From Embleya sp042956465 (GTDB lineage Bacteria > Actinomycetota > Actinomycetes > Streptomycetales > Streptomycetaceae): DNA of 64,000 nt. Every line of letters starts with the position of its first letter. Within the stretch, counting starts at the first letter, position 1. The DNA is taken from NCBI RefSeq assembly GCF_042956465.1, contig NZ_JBIBGL010000006.1:372001-436000 (forward strand). The letters are read 5' to 3'. The translations under genes and the position numbers were made by a program. The notes beneath the pieces are model-generated. The model had not been told where the DNA came from. It saw nothing but the letters and a program-made list of their open reading frames with translations, and ran no database searches. Below are positions 8,604-17,084 of the stretch, in pieces.

Positions 8604-8790
8604 GACCGAGTCGTCCCGCGATCGGGCGGCGGGCATGGGCGCCCGCACTCGGCGGCGTTGCCGACCGGCAAGGCCGTCGATCGCCCTGTGCGGGCAACCG
8701 ACGCGGCCGGGGCGGCGTCGAAGGCGACCCCGGTTTCCTTGGGGCCGCCGGTCGCCGTCGTGGGTCACCGCCCACGTGCCCGGCCGCCGG

Positions 8791-9717
8791 CTACGGCGGA
8801 GGGCCCACGCCGGGCTTGGGGCGGTCGTCGACGACGAGGGTGAAGACGTCGGGGCGGGCGTAGTGGCCGGTCGTGTCCAGGTCGAAGCGGGCGCGCGCGA
8901 GGTCGTCCAGATCGAGTTCGGCGGTGAGGATGCCCTCGCCGCCGCGCAGCGGGCCGGCGAGCACCTCGCCGAGCGGCGACACGATCACGCTGCCGCCGTC
9001 GATCAGGACCGTGTCCGGATCCTCGCCCTGCACGGGGTGGACGTCGGACGGCAGGTCGGCCCGGACCAGGTACTGGTTGGCGCACAGAACGAAGCAGCGT
9101 CCCTCCACCGCGATGTGACGCATCGTCACCTGCCAGCTCTCGCGGTCGTCGACGGAGGGCGCACACCAGAGGTCGACGCCCTTGGCGTACATCGCGGTGC
9201 GGAACAGCGGCATGTAGTTCTCCCAGCAGATGGCAGCCGCCACCCGCCCGTTGCCGGTGTCGATCACCGGCATCGTCGAGCCGTCGCCCATGCCCCAGAT
9301 CAGCCGCTCCCCCGCGGTCGGCATCAGTTTGCGGTGCTTGCCGAGGAATCCGCCGGGCCCGAGGAACAACGCGACGCAGTAGAGCGTGCCGCCGCAGCGC
9401 TCGATCGCGCCGACCACGAGATGGATGCCCAGGTCCTGGGCGAGCGCGGCCAGGGCGTCGGTCTCGGGGCCGGGGACGGTGACGGCCGATTCGAAGTAGC
9501 GGCGGAACTCCTCGCGGCCGGGGGTGGTTCGGGCGCCGACCGTGACGCCGAACGTCAGGCCCTTGGGGTAGCCGCCGAGGTATGCCTCCGGGAGCACGAC
9601 GACGCGCGCGCCGCGCTGGGCCGCCTCGGCGATGACGTCGTGTGCCTTGGCCAGGGTGCGGGGGGTGTCGAACAGGTACCCGCCGATCTGGGCGACGGCG
9701 GCGGTCACGCCGGCCAT
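8791..9717 (-). CDS. Nitrilase (carbon-nitrogen hydrolase superfamily)
   Basis: The 308-aa enzyme has the complete catalytic triad of the nitrilase superfamily: Glu44 in LPEAYLGG, Lys130 in KHRKLMPT and Cys164 in AAAICWENYMP. The KHRKLMPTAGERLIWGMGDGS and CWENYMP context is that of true nitrilases (nitrile to carboxylate plus ammonia) rather than amidases. The ATG has AAGGAG 7 nt before it, and its start overlaps the end of the upstream ligase gene by 13 nt, so translation is coupled. It is the last gene of a three-gene operon with a GCS2 ligase and an ArgG-like ATP-pyrophosphatase, suggesting a substrate made or handled by those enzymes rather than a free-standing detoxification role. Confidence 0.9.
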   Translation of the reverse strand: MAGVTAAVAQIGGYLFDTPRTLAKAHDVIAEAAQRGARVVVLPEAYLGGYPKGLTFGVTVGARTTPGREEFRRYFESAVTVPGPETDALAALAQDLGIHLVVGAIERCGGTLYCVALFLGPGGFLGKHRKLMPTAGERLIWGMGDGSTMPVIDTGNGRVAAAICWENYMPLFRTAMYAKGVDLWCAPSVDDRESWQVTMRHIAVEGRCFVLCANQYLVRADLPSDVHPVQGEDPDTVLIDGGSVIVSPLGEVLAGPLRGGEGILTAELDLDDLARARFDLDTTGHYARPDVFTLVVDDRPKPGVGPPP

Positions 9718-11039
9718 GTCGGTGCTCCTTCCGGACGGGGCGTGTGCCGGGCGCGGGCCGGTTCGCTCGCGTCGAGCAGATCATCGGCCGGGCATCGGCC
9801 CCGGGCGACGTAGCGGTCGGCGAACTCGTCGACCAGGTGGCGCAGTTCCGGAGCGCCCAGGCGGCCGAGCGCGGCCGAGGCGGCGATGAGGCAGGACTGC
9901 GCGGCGTGTCGGAGGGGCCGGTCGGCCATTCCCCGGCGTGCGGCGCGCCGCCACAGTCCGTTGCGCGGCGGGGGTCCCGGAGGGGCGTCGAGCAGGGCGA
10001 GTGCGCGCTCGGCGGCCCGGCCGGCCACCGGGTCCTCGAAGAGCGCGGCCACCACCGCGAGCGGCACGAGCCAGCCGTCGTCGCCGGGTTGGGCGTCGAT
10101 CATGCGCAGTTCCAGGTATCCCTGGGGACGTACGGGAGGAAACAGCGTGCCGAGGTGGTACTCGAAGTCCTCCAGCGTCGGCGGGCGGCCGACCGTGTCC
10201 CGGCCCGCGTCCTCGATCCACCGGCGGAACGTGAGGTCCACGGGCATGACCCACGGGTCCTCGTCGTGGGCGCGCACGCACATCACGGAGGCGTCGAGGG
10301 CGTAGCGCGCCCATGCGTCGCGCAGATCCGTGCCGGGGCCCGGGAGCGGCGCGAGGGTGCGGCCGGGATCCAGCCGGGCCCAGATGGCCTGGCGCGTGGA
10401 TCGCCAGCCCGTGGGGCGCCCCTCGAACATCGGGGAGTTGGCGAAGGCGGCGACCAGCACCGGTCCGAGCAGGTGCGCCAGGCGCCACCGCCGGCGCCGG
10501 CCGAACGGGCCGGGGTCCTCGGTGCCGGCGTCCACGCACACCTGTACCGAGGCCGAGGCGCCCATCATGAACCGGCCCCAGGGGTGGCAACGGTCGAACA
10601 GGCGCTCCATGGCGGTGTAGCGCGGCAGGTGCACCAGGGTGCGGGCGGGCTCGCGCCAGGGATCGACGCCGTACCCGGCCGTGCGATAGCCGACCGACGC
10701 CAGTGCGGCGCGTACCGTTCGCAGGTCCTCGCGCACATTCCGTACACACGCGGTCAGCGAGTCGGCGGGCTGCGAGCTGAGCTCCACCTGGCCGCCGGGC
10801 TCACGGCTGACGGCCGTGCCCAGCGGCAGCCTCAGCCCGGGGGCGCACGCTTCGAGCGCCCCCGCCAGGCGGGCCTCGTCGACGGGCAGCGCGGGATCGC
10901 GGTGGTCCTGGACGAGCCATTCCAATTCGACCCCGACCAGCCGCGGTGGGCCGCTGCGCAGGCATGCGGAGCGCGCGTGACGGAGGCAGGCGGCCACGTC
11001 GACGGGGGCATGCGCGGGGGAAACGGTCGTGTGCACCAT
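9705..11039 (-). CDS. GCS2-family glutamate-cysteine ligase, EgtA-like
   Basis: The 444-aa protein is a glutamate-cysteine ligase of the GCS2 fold. It shows the N-terminal GVELEW strand, the glycine-rich GGQVELSS segment, the GRFMMGASASVQVCVD core and the YLELRMID element near residue 315. It is closest in feel to EgtA, which makes gamma-glutamylcysteine in ergothioneine synthesis. The egtB, egtC and egtD genes are not here, and its neighbours are an ArgG-like enzyme and a nitrilase, so a different amino acceptor is possible. GGAGGG precedes the ATG. Gene order is ArgG-like, this gene, nitrilase. I infer ATP-dependent amide bond formation with glutamate or a related acid; the substrates are not visible. 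Confidence 0.75.
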   Translation of the reverse strand: MVHTTVSPAHAPVDVAACLRHARSACLRSGPPRLVGVELEWLVQDHRDPALPVDEARLAGALEACAPGLRLPLGTAVSREPGGQVELSSQPADSLTACVRNVREDLRTVRAALASVGYRTAGYGVDPWREPARTLVHLPRYTAMERLFDRCHPWGRFMMGASASVQVCVDAGTEDPGPFGRRRRWRLAHLLGPVLVAAFANSPMFEGRPTGWRSTRQAIWARLDPGRTLAPLPGPGTDLRDAWARYALDASVMCVRAHDEDPWVMPVDLTFRRWIEDAGRDTVGRPPTLEDFEYHLGTLFPPVRPQGYLELRMIDAQPGDDGWLVPLAVVAALFEDPVAGRAAERALALLDAPPGPPPRNGLWRRAARRGMADRPLRHAAQSCLIAASAALGRLGAPELRHLVDEFADRYVARGRCPADDLLDASEPARARHTPRPEGAPTWPA

Positions 11040-11066
11040 GGGCGGGTCCCTCCGATCGGCGGCGGC

Positions 11067-12293
11067 TCAAACCCCGCTGTACGCGGCGCCTCGAGTACAC
11101 GTGTAGCCGCACGTGTACGCACTGCTCTCGGCCCGGATCGACTCCTTCTCCCACGCTTCGCGATCGCGCACGTAGGTGGGGCGACCCGCGTGCACGCCAC
11201 GGGTGTCGGCCGCACCGACGCGCAGCGCCCACTCGACGGAACCGGTCGTGTGCTCCGCGCAGGAGTCCATGAACGACTGCACCGCGCCCCGCAGTTCACC
11301 GAACCAGCGGCCCTCCAGCGCTTCCCGCACCCACAGTTGCTCCAGGTGCATCTTCTCGCGGATGGTCTCCGCCGCCAGGGTCGCCGACTCCACCTGCCGA
11401 TAGGAGCGCAACAGCAGGCAGGCGGCGGGCATCTCGCGGATCTCCAGGACCTTCTCGCCGTCGTCGAGGTGCTCGAGACCGGCATAGCGGCCGATGCCGA
11501 AGGCACCGACCCGACGATTGAGCGCGGCGATCAACTCCACCATCGGCATCTCGACGCCGTCGACCGACCGGGGCACCCCGTGGACGAATCCGATCTCGAT
11601 GCGCTCGTTGTCGCCCGTGTCGCGGATCGCGCTCCACCGGTACATGTGCTCGGGCACGCAGTGCTCTTCGGGGTCGTCCAGGATTCCCGACTCGAACTCG
11701 CGACACCACAGGTTGGAGTCGCCGCTGACCACGCGATCGCTCAATTCGTCCAGGCCGATTTCCTTGAGTTCGCGGATCTTTCGCTCCCGATCGACCGGTT
11801 CCAGGTCGTACGGGCTGCCGTACCACCCGTCGAAGCCGAGCAGGGCGAGCGCCCCGTTGAGCCGGCGCAGCGTGTTCTGCGAGCGGTTGGCCGTGTGCAG
11901 CACCGCACAGGCACCCAACTCGCGGGCCGTCCGCACGGCCAGTCGCGCGATCAGCGGGCGACTGAGCGTGGAACTGACCGGGTGGGTGTCCAGGTACACG
12001 GCCTGCGCGGTGATCGCGGGACGCACGAACTCCTCGGCGAATGCCTGCCGTCCGTCGAGAATGTGCAGCCGTACCCCGAGGCGGTCGGCGATGGCCTGCT
12101 TCGCCGCGCTGCTCTCGTCCTCGCCCAGGTCGATGCTGACGGCGTGGATCTCGCGAAAGCCGCCGTAGCGGAGCCGGTACAGCAGGTAACTGCTGTCCAG
12201 TCCGCCGCTGAAGAGGGTGACCACGGGTCGGTCCGAGCCGAGCCGGTCGGTGGTGATCTGCTCGAAGGAGCGAATGAGCTGTGCAGGGCGCAT
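11067..12293 (-). CDS. Divergent argininosuccinate synthase homologue
   Basis: The 408-aa protein aligns end to end with ArgG: the PP-loop VTLFSGGLDSSYLL near residue 25, YLDTHPVSSTLSRPLIARL, SNLWCREFESGILDDPEEHCVPEHMYRW, MPMVELIAALNRRVGAFGIGR and the C-terminal REMPAACLLLRSYRQVE. ArgG ligates citrulline to aspartate via citrullyl-AMP. Here the GKGNDQVRFE loop that contacts aspartate and citrulline is replaced by HTANRSQNTLRRLN, so substrates probably differ. The frame is open far upstream, but ATG 12293 has an ideal AGGAGGG. It is the first gene of the operon. An unusual Cys-containing tail (YTCGYTCT) ends the protein. The fold is secure; a housekeeping arginine role is unlikely. Confidence 0.8.
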   Translation of the reverse strand: MRPAQLIRSFEQITTDRLGSDRPVVTLFSGGLDSSYLLYRLRYGGFREIHAVSIDLGEDESSAAKQAIADRLGVRLHILDGRQAFAEEFVRPAITAQAVYLDTHPVSSTLSRPLIARLAVRTARELGACAVLHTANRSQNTLRRLNGALALLGFDGWYGSPYDLEPVDRERKIRELKEIGLDELSDRVVSGDSNLWCREFESGILDDPEEHCVPEHMYRWSAIRDTGDNERIEIGFVHGVPRSVDGVEMPMVELIAALNRRVGAFGIGRYAGLEHLDDGEKVLEIREMPAACLLLRSYRQVESATLAAETIREKMHLEQLWVREALEGRWFGELRGAVQSFMDSCAEHTTGSVEWALRVGAADTRGVHAGRPTYVRDREAWEKESIRAESSAYTCGYTCTRGAAYSGV

Positions 12294-12786
12294 GAGATTC
12301 CCTCCTCGTCCGCACACCTCGGCACGACCACGGCAGGCGCGCGGCAAAGGGCTGGGGGATACGTCGAACGACGCCTGGAAAGCGTAACAACGCCCGATGG
12401 GATCGGCCATCCGATCGGTTGTGGAAACGATGATCGTGTGCGGCGCGTTCCCGACGGAGGTGCGCGGCCTGCGGACGACCGGGGTCGAGGCGGTGCGTAC
12501 GGCCGGCCGCGCGGGGCGGCGGACGCGGGTTCGGGCGCGCTTCGGGCCGTGGCTCGCCCGGCAACTCCTCGGTGGCGCAGCCCGGTTCGTTTCCGGAGAC
12601 GACAGGCGACGACAGGCGACGGCAGGGCGCGTGCGGTCGGCACACCCCGTACTCCCACCGGGACGGCCGCCCGGTGGCCGGATTCCGCGCTCGGCATGGC
12701 GTGGGGCACGCGGATCCTGATAGGCAGCCCTGGTCACCCGGCCGGCCCGGGCCGGCCGTCGTTCGAGCGCCCTGCGGAGCCGCCTG
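12294..12786. other. Intergenic region, 493 nt
   Basis: This is the divergent spacer between the ArgG-like operon and the gene at 12787, so it must hold both promoters. A short imperfect tandem repeat of GACGACAGGC occurs near 12598-12625. No convincing gene, palindrome or RNA was found. Confidence 0.4.
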
Positions 12787-14211
12787 ATGCCCGATCCGCA
12801 CCACGACACCGCCTCCGGGACGGCTTCACCGGCCGTCGACGGCTATCCGGCCCGGCCGGGCGTCCGCGCCGGCGACACCCTGCGCCTGCACGTGTCCACC
12901 CGCGCCCGTCGCTTCCGGGTGGACGTGTATCGATGCGGTGTCACGCTGCGTCACATGGCCGCCCTGGAGGCGGACGGCAGCCATGCGCCCGCCCGCCGGC
13001 ACGACGAGGACTGGGACTGGCCCGGCCACGACTTCCCGGTGCCCGCGGACTGGCCCACCGGGGTGTACCTGGCCATCCTGCGCGCGGACGCCGACGGGCC
13101 GCCGAAGCCGGCCCCGAACAGCGCCGAGGCGGCGGACGCACGCGCGGGGCGGATGTTGTTCGTGGTCACGCCCCGCGTGCCCGCCGCACGCATCCTCTAC
13201 AAGGTGCCGATCTTCACCTACCACGCCTACAACGAGAGCGGCGGCGGCTGCCTGTACCGCTCGATCCACCACCGGGCGACGCCGCCGCCCGGCGGCACCA
13301 GGATCGTCGACCTGCGCCGCCCCGGGGGCGGCATCGGCGGGCCGGTCAAGGGCCGGCCGGACGCCCACGACCCGCGCACCCCGCGCCAGACGTTCGCGCA
13401 CTGGGACGCGCCCTTCATCGCATGGCTGGAGGCGAACGGCCACACGATCGACTACTGCACCGACCTCGACCTGCACACCACGCCGGAAATCCTGCACGGA
13501 TACCGGCTGTTGCTCTCCGCCGGACACGACGAGTACTGGAGCGCCCGCACCCGCCGACACGTCACCGCCTTCCGCGACCGCGGCGGCAACATCGCCGTCT
13601 TCGGCGCGAACACCTGCTGGTGGCGCGTCACGGTCGCCGAGGACGGCACGGCCCTGGCGTGCACCAAGTTCCCACCCGGCGCCGTGCTCGGCGCGGATCT
13701 CGACGGGCTCCGCGGTGCCCCCGACCACTGGTGGGAAAGCGAACCGGAGAACAGCCTGATCGGCGTCAGCTACCGCAACGGCGGCGGCCACTGGCTCGGT
13801 CCGCGAGCGCCGCTGGGCTTCACCGTGCAACACGCCCACCACCCGCTCTTCGCCGGCACCGGGCTGCGTGACGGCGACCTGCTCGGCGTGGAACACGCCC
13901 TGGTGGGCTACGAATGCGACGGCGCCGCGCTGCGCCGCGACGCGCGGGGAACGGCCGTGGCCACCGGTGAGGACGGCACCCCGGTCGACTTCACGATCCT
14001 GGGTGTCGCCGAACTCCCCACGGACCCGGCCGCCGGCTGGCACCACGCCGTGCGGGAGGACGGCGGCGGTGGCGTGCGGGCGGCGACCCTGGGCATGTAC
14101 ACCCGCGGCGGCACGGTCTTCACCGCCGCCACGGTCGACTGGCCACGCGTGCTTCCGCTGGATCGGCAGGTGCGCGTCGTCACCGAGAACGTGATCAGGA
14201 TGTTGTCCTGA
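12787..14211 (+). CDS. N,N-dimethylformamidase beta-subunit-like protein
   Basis: This 474-aa protein lacks a signal peptide. Residues about 125-470 match the C-terminal domain of the large subunit of dimethylformamidase. The segments ILYKVPIFTYHAYNESGG, HWDAPFIAWLEANGHTIDYCTDLDLH, GYRLLLSAGHDEYWSARTRRHVTAFRDRGGNIAVFGANTCWWRV and WWESEPENSLIGVSYRNGG are the family hallmarks and give a class-I amidotransferase-like fold. The first 120 residues form a beta-sandwich typical of these stand-alone actinobacterial members. True DMFase needs a small alpha subunit, which is not encoded nearby, so amidase activity on a different or exported substrate is an open question. GGAG lies 8 nt before the ATG. 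A glycosyltransferase follows 514 nt later. Confidence 0.75.
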   Translation: MPDPHHDTASGTASPAVDGYPARPGVRAGDTLRLHVSTRARRFRVDVYRCGVTLRHMAALEADGSHAPARRHDEDWDWPGHDFPVPADWPTGVYLAILRADADGPPKPAPNSAEAADARAGRMLFVVTPRVPAARILYKVPIFTYHAYNESGGGCLYRSIHHRATPPPGGTRIVDLRRPGGGIGGPVKGRPDAHDPRTPRQTFAHWDAPFIAWLEANGHTIDYCTDLDLHTTPEILHGYRLLLSAGHDEYWSARTRRHVTAFRDRGGNIAVFGANTCWWRVTVAEDGTALACTKFPPGAVLGADLDGLRGAPDHWWESEPENSLIGVSYRNGGGHWLGPRAPLGFTVQHAHHPLFAGTGLRDGDLLGVEHALVGYECDGAALRRDARGTAVATGEDGTPVDFTILGVAELPTDPAAGWHHAVREDGGGGVRAATLGMYTRGGTVFTAATVDWPRVLPLDRQVRVVTENVIRMLS

Positions 14212-14572
14212 AACACGGTGCTCGGCGTCGCGCGGAGGGCGCGGGGCCGGGAGAGGGCGGTCCCCGCCGACCGAGGGAGACGCCCACGACCGCGTCGTGC
14301 CGACTGCGTGGCTACCCATGGCTGCGGGACCGCGTGGATGCGTGGCCTCGTGACCGCCCGGTCGCCCGCCGCCCGGTCGTGTACCGACCACGTCGAGTGC
14401 GGACACAAGGGCGATTTCGGCCCGTCCGATCTCACCCGCCGCCCGGGGCAACGGAGTTCACGTCTTGTCCGCAGGGTGCTCCCGCCCACACCATGGCGGC
14501 TGTGGCGTTTCCCGTCGACGGTGCGGAAGTCGACCCTTGGAGGCGACGTCGGCCGGCCGAAGGGAGCCCGAG

Positions 14573-14719
14573 ATGTCGCGGGACGACATTGCACCCGAGC
14601 GGCGTCCGCGTGCCCGGGTGGGCCGACGGGCCGAGCAGGAGCGCATCGCCGCCGACCGGACGCACCGCGCGACACGCGGCGCGACGTGGGGCCCGGCGGT
14701 CGCATCGGTCCGGGCGTAG
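14573..14719 (+). CDS. Possible 48-aa micro-protein upstream of the glycosyltransferase
   Basis: A short ORF (MSRDDIAPERRPRARVGRRA...) is preceded by AAGGGAG at a 6-nt distance, and its TAG lies 6 nt before the GTG of the glycosyltransferase gene, so the two could be translationally coupled. The peptide is strongly basic, has no hydrophobic segment and no family that I recognise. The composition of this genome yields many chance ORFs, so only the RBS and spacing support it. The rest of the 514-nt gap 14212-14725 is featureless. Confidence 0.35.
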   Translation: MSRDDIAPERRPRARVGRRAEQERIAADRTHRATRGATWGPAVASVRA

Positions 14720-14725
14720 CCGGCC

Positions 14726-15892
14726 GTGCACATCGCTTATCTGCACCCGGGAAGCGTGCCCTCCGTCTACGCCAACAGCGTGCACGCCATGCGGATGTGC
14801 GACGCCTTCGCCCGGGCCGGCCACCGGGTGAGCCTGTACACCGCGCCCGGCTCGTTCGCGGTCGAGGATCCGCATGCCTACTACGGTGTCCGCCACCGGT
14901 TCCGCATCCGCACGGTGTCGAGTCCGGACTACACCCCGGCCGGTTACCGGGTACGCGCGGAACGGGTGCGCAGGCTGCTCGTGCGGGACGCCCCCGACCT
15001 GATCTACGGCCACGACCTGTACGCCCTCACCGTCGGGGTCGGCATCGCACCCCTGGTGTACGAGACCCACCGCATGCGGGACGACCCGAACACCCTGCGC
15101 ATCGAACACGACCTGCTGCACGCGGACGTGCTCGCGCGGATCGTGGTGATCACCGGGGCGCTCGAACACGAGTACCGGCGTGTGTACGGCGCATCGGCGC
15201 GGCTCCCGATCGTGGTCGCGCCCGAAGGAGCAGACCCACCGGACGGCTGCGGCGGGGCGGCCGGCCGGCCGGAACTGCCGGGGCGGCCGGACGCGCGGCG
15301 GATCGGTTACGTCGGACACCTGTACGAGGGGCGCGGCATCGACCTCGTCCTCGACCTCGCGAGGCGGCTGCCCGACCTCGACTTCCACCTGGTCGGCGGC
15401 ACCCCCGAAGACCTCGCGCACTGGACCCGGCCCCGGCACCACGTGGCCAACGCATACTTCCACGGACACCGGCCGCCCGCGACCGTGGGCGCCTACTACC
15501 CGCTGTTCGACGTGGTCCTGGCGCCGTACCAGGCCAGGGTCTACACCGCCGACGGGCACTGCGAGACGGGTCGTTGGGCCTCGCCGATGAAGATGTTCGA
15601 GTACATGGCGCACGGGCGCGCCCTCGTCGCCTCCGACCTGCCGGTGCTGCGCGAGGTCCTGGACGACCGGGTCAACTGCCTCCTGCGTCCCCCCACCGAC
15701 GCGGCCGCCTGGGCGCAGGCGATCACCGAACTCCTCGCCGACGAACCGCTGCGCACCGCGCTCGGCGAGCGGGCCCGACGCCAGGTGCTCCACCGGCACA
15801 CCTGGCGCCATCGGGTCGACCGGGTGCTGGCACACCTGGACGTGCCCTCGACGAGCGCGGGCGAGTCGGTCCGCCGACCGTCGCCACCGTGA
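14726..15892 (+). CDS. GT4-family glycosyltransferase
   Basis: The 388-aa GT-B enzyme has an N-terminal acceptor half starting MHIAYLHPGSVPSVYANSVHAMRM and a C-terminal Rossmann half beginning at about residue 190 (RIGYVGHLYEGRGIDLVLDLARRL). The nucleotide-sugar region SPMKMFEYMAHGRALVASDLPVLREVL, near 288-316, has the glutamate characteristic of retaining GT4 enzymes. The protein is soluble or peripheral. The acceptor is unknown: no polysaccharide or natural-product genes adjoin it. GTG 14726 is chosen because homology starts immediately. A hairpin at 15919-15974 ends the unit. Confidence 0.85.
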   Translation: MHIAYLHPGSVPSVYANSVHAMRMCDAFARAGHRVSLYTAPGSFAVEDPHAYYGVRHRFRIRTVSSPDYTPAGYRVRAERVRRLLVRDAPDLIYGHDLYALTVGVGIAPLVYETHRMRDDPNTLRIEHDLLHADVLARIVVITGALEHEYRRVYGASARLPIVVAPEGADPPDGCGGAAGRPELPGRPDARRIGYVGHLYEGRGIDLVLDLARRLPDLDFHLVGGTPEDLAHWTRPRHHVANAYFHGHRPPATVGAYYPLFDVVLAPYQARVYTADGHCETGRWASPMKMFEYMAHGRALVASDLPVLREVLDDRVNCLLRPPTDAAAWAQAITELLADEPLRTALGERARRQVLHRHTWRHRVDRVLAHLDVPSTSAGESVRRPSPP

Positions 15893-15918
15893 TCGCCCGC
15901 CCCCGCGGGCCGCAGGTC

Positions 15919-15974
15919 CTCGACGGCTGCGCCACGGTCCCGGTGGTGCATCGGGCGGCTCCGCAGCCGTCGAG
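15919..15974. terminator. Bidirectional hairpin between convergent genes
   Basis: Perfect 13-bp arms CTCGACGGCTGCG (15919-15931) and complement (15962-15974) flank a 30-nt loop that can itself pair. It sits in the 85-nt gap between the converging glycosyltransferase and C45 acyltransferase genes. Confidence 0.5.
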
Positions 15975-15977
15975 TCA

Positions 15978-17084
15978 TCACGCCGTGAGGCTGCGCCAGG
16001 TTCCGGAGGCGGCGTCGGCGGGGGTGCCGTCGAGGATGGTCGCGGTGCGGGTGGCGGGTTCGAGGATGACGGTGGCGAGCGTGGCCCAGCGTTGGCCGAG
16101 CGGCTTGTCCGGATCGGCGACGCAGGTCACGGGTGGTTCGCCCGCCCCGGTGACCAGCAGGTCCACCAGTTCGTCGGGCGTGTTCGGTGCGCCGCGGCGG
16201 GCGAGGCGGGCCTGGACGAAGTCGCGGCGCTCGGTCGAGTCGGGCTGGTAGAGCCAGGTCTTCTCGTTCGCCGCGGGTATCGGGGTGAGGAAGTGGTTGG
16301 TGCGCAGCAGGACGCCGTTCTCGGGTTCGATCTCGAAGACGCCCGCGGGGCTCAGGTCCAGGAGGACGGCACGTGAGGGATCGAACAGCGCGAACGATCC
16401 GGAGGAGGCGATCGGGGCGCTGCGGACGATCTCCAGTGCCTCGGTGACGTCGGCGGCCTCTTCGAGGACGATCGCCGCCAATACGTGCATGGGGATGCCG
16501 CCGACCCCGTCGCGCACGTGGCCCAGGATGTTGAAGTGCAAGGCGAGGCCGGCGCTGTTGATGCCGATCTTGCCGAGGATGCCGTGTTCGGTCAGCCCGA
16601 CCACGTCGTGCCGGCCGCCGCGCGCTGCGAACGTGTGCCAGTGGTCGGCGAGTTCGACGTGCCAGTCCCAGGTCTGGATGCCGAACGTGGGCGCGGCGGA
16701 GGCCACCGCGCGGTCGAACCGGCGTACCACGGTGGTGCATTCGCCCGGCGGCACGGTCGTGCTGTGGGCGAGGATCTCGGTGCGGGCGTTCAGGGCCGCG
16801 ATGCGCCACGTCGGCACGTGTGCGCCTGCGGCGATGCCCTCGATCTCGGCGCGGGCGCCGGGGCGGAAGCCGTCGATCGTGTCCAGGGCGCGGTCGGCGT
16901 GGTCGTGGACCAGCTCGGGGGTGATGCCGCCGAGCGCGAAGAGCCGGTCGTAGGTCTCGATTGCCCCGTGGATGCCCGCGCGCAGTGCCTGCCCGCGGGC
17001 GATGCCGCGGGTGCGGGGGTCGCCGGCGGTGGTGATGTGCAGGCGGGTTCGGGGTTCGGGGTGGGGGCTAGGTGCGGCGGTCAC
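15978..17084 (-). CDS. C45-family autoproteolytic acyltransferase/amidase
   Basis: The 368-aa Ntn-hydrolase is related to acyl-CoA:6-aminopenicillanic-acid acyltransferase. Family features are GIARGQALR near residue 30, the LNARTEIL block, and GECTTVV with Cys116 as the predicted N-terminal nucleophile exposed by self-cleavage, followed by WDWH and GLTEHGILGKIGINSAGLALHFNIL. Members hydrolyse or transfer acyl groups on amides. Its GTG start overlaps the TGA of the amidohydrolase gene (GTGA), so it is the third gene of an operon with an NCS1 permease and an amidohydrolase. Together these suggest uptake and hydrolysis of an N-acyl or cyclic amide. Confidence 0.85.
   Translation of the reverse strand: MTAAPSPHPEPRTRLHITTAGDPRTRGIARGQALRAGIHGAIETYDRLFALGGITPELVHDHADRALDTIDGFRPGARAEIEGIAAGAHVPTWRIAALNARTEILAHSTTVPPGECTTVVRRFDRAVASAAPTFGIQTWDWHVELADHWHTFAARGGRHDVVGLTEHGILGKIGINSAGLALHFNILGHVRDGVGGIPMHVLAAIVLEEAADVTEALEIVRSAPIASSGSFALFDPSRAVLLDLSPAGVFEIEPENGVLLRTNHFLTPIPAANEKTWLYQPDSTERRDFVQARLARRGAPNTPDELVDLLVTGAGEPPVTCVADPDKPLGQRWATLATVILEPATRTATILDGTPADAASGTWRSLTA

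Noticed and set aside
9705..11039. Calling the ligase EgtA and the locus an ergothioneine cluster
   Set aside because: egtB, egtC and egtD homologues are absent here, and the neighbours are an ArgG-like protein and a nitrilase, so only the fold and family are claimed.
11067..12293. Calling the ArgG homologue an arginine-biosynthetic argG
   Set aside because: The aspartate/citrulline loop is replaced and no arg genes adjoin it.
9642..13871. A very long plus-strand open frame opposite the ArgG-like, EgtA-like and nitrilase genes
   Set aside because: It is a composition artefact: low-complexity Gly/Arg/Pro/Ala translation with no domain, while the minus strand encodes three clear families in phase with good RBSs. 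Similar long antisense frames at 17072-18958, 21616-25146 and 33350-35248 were rejected for the same reason.
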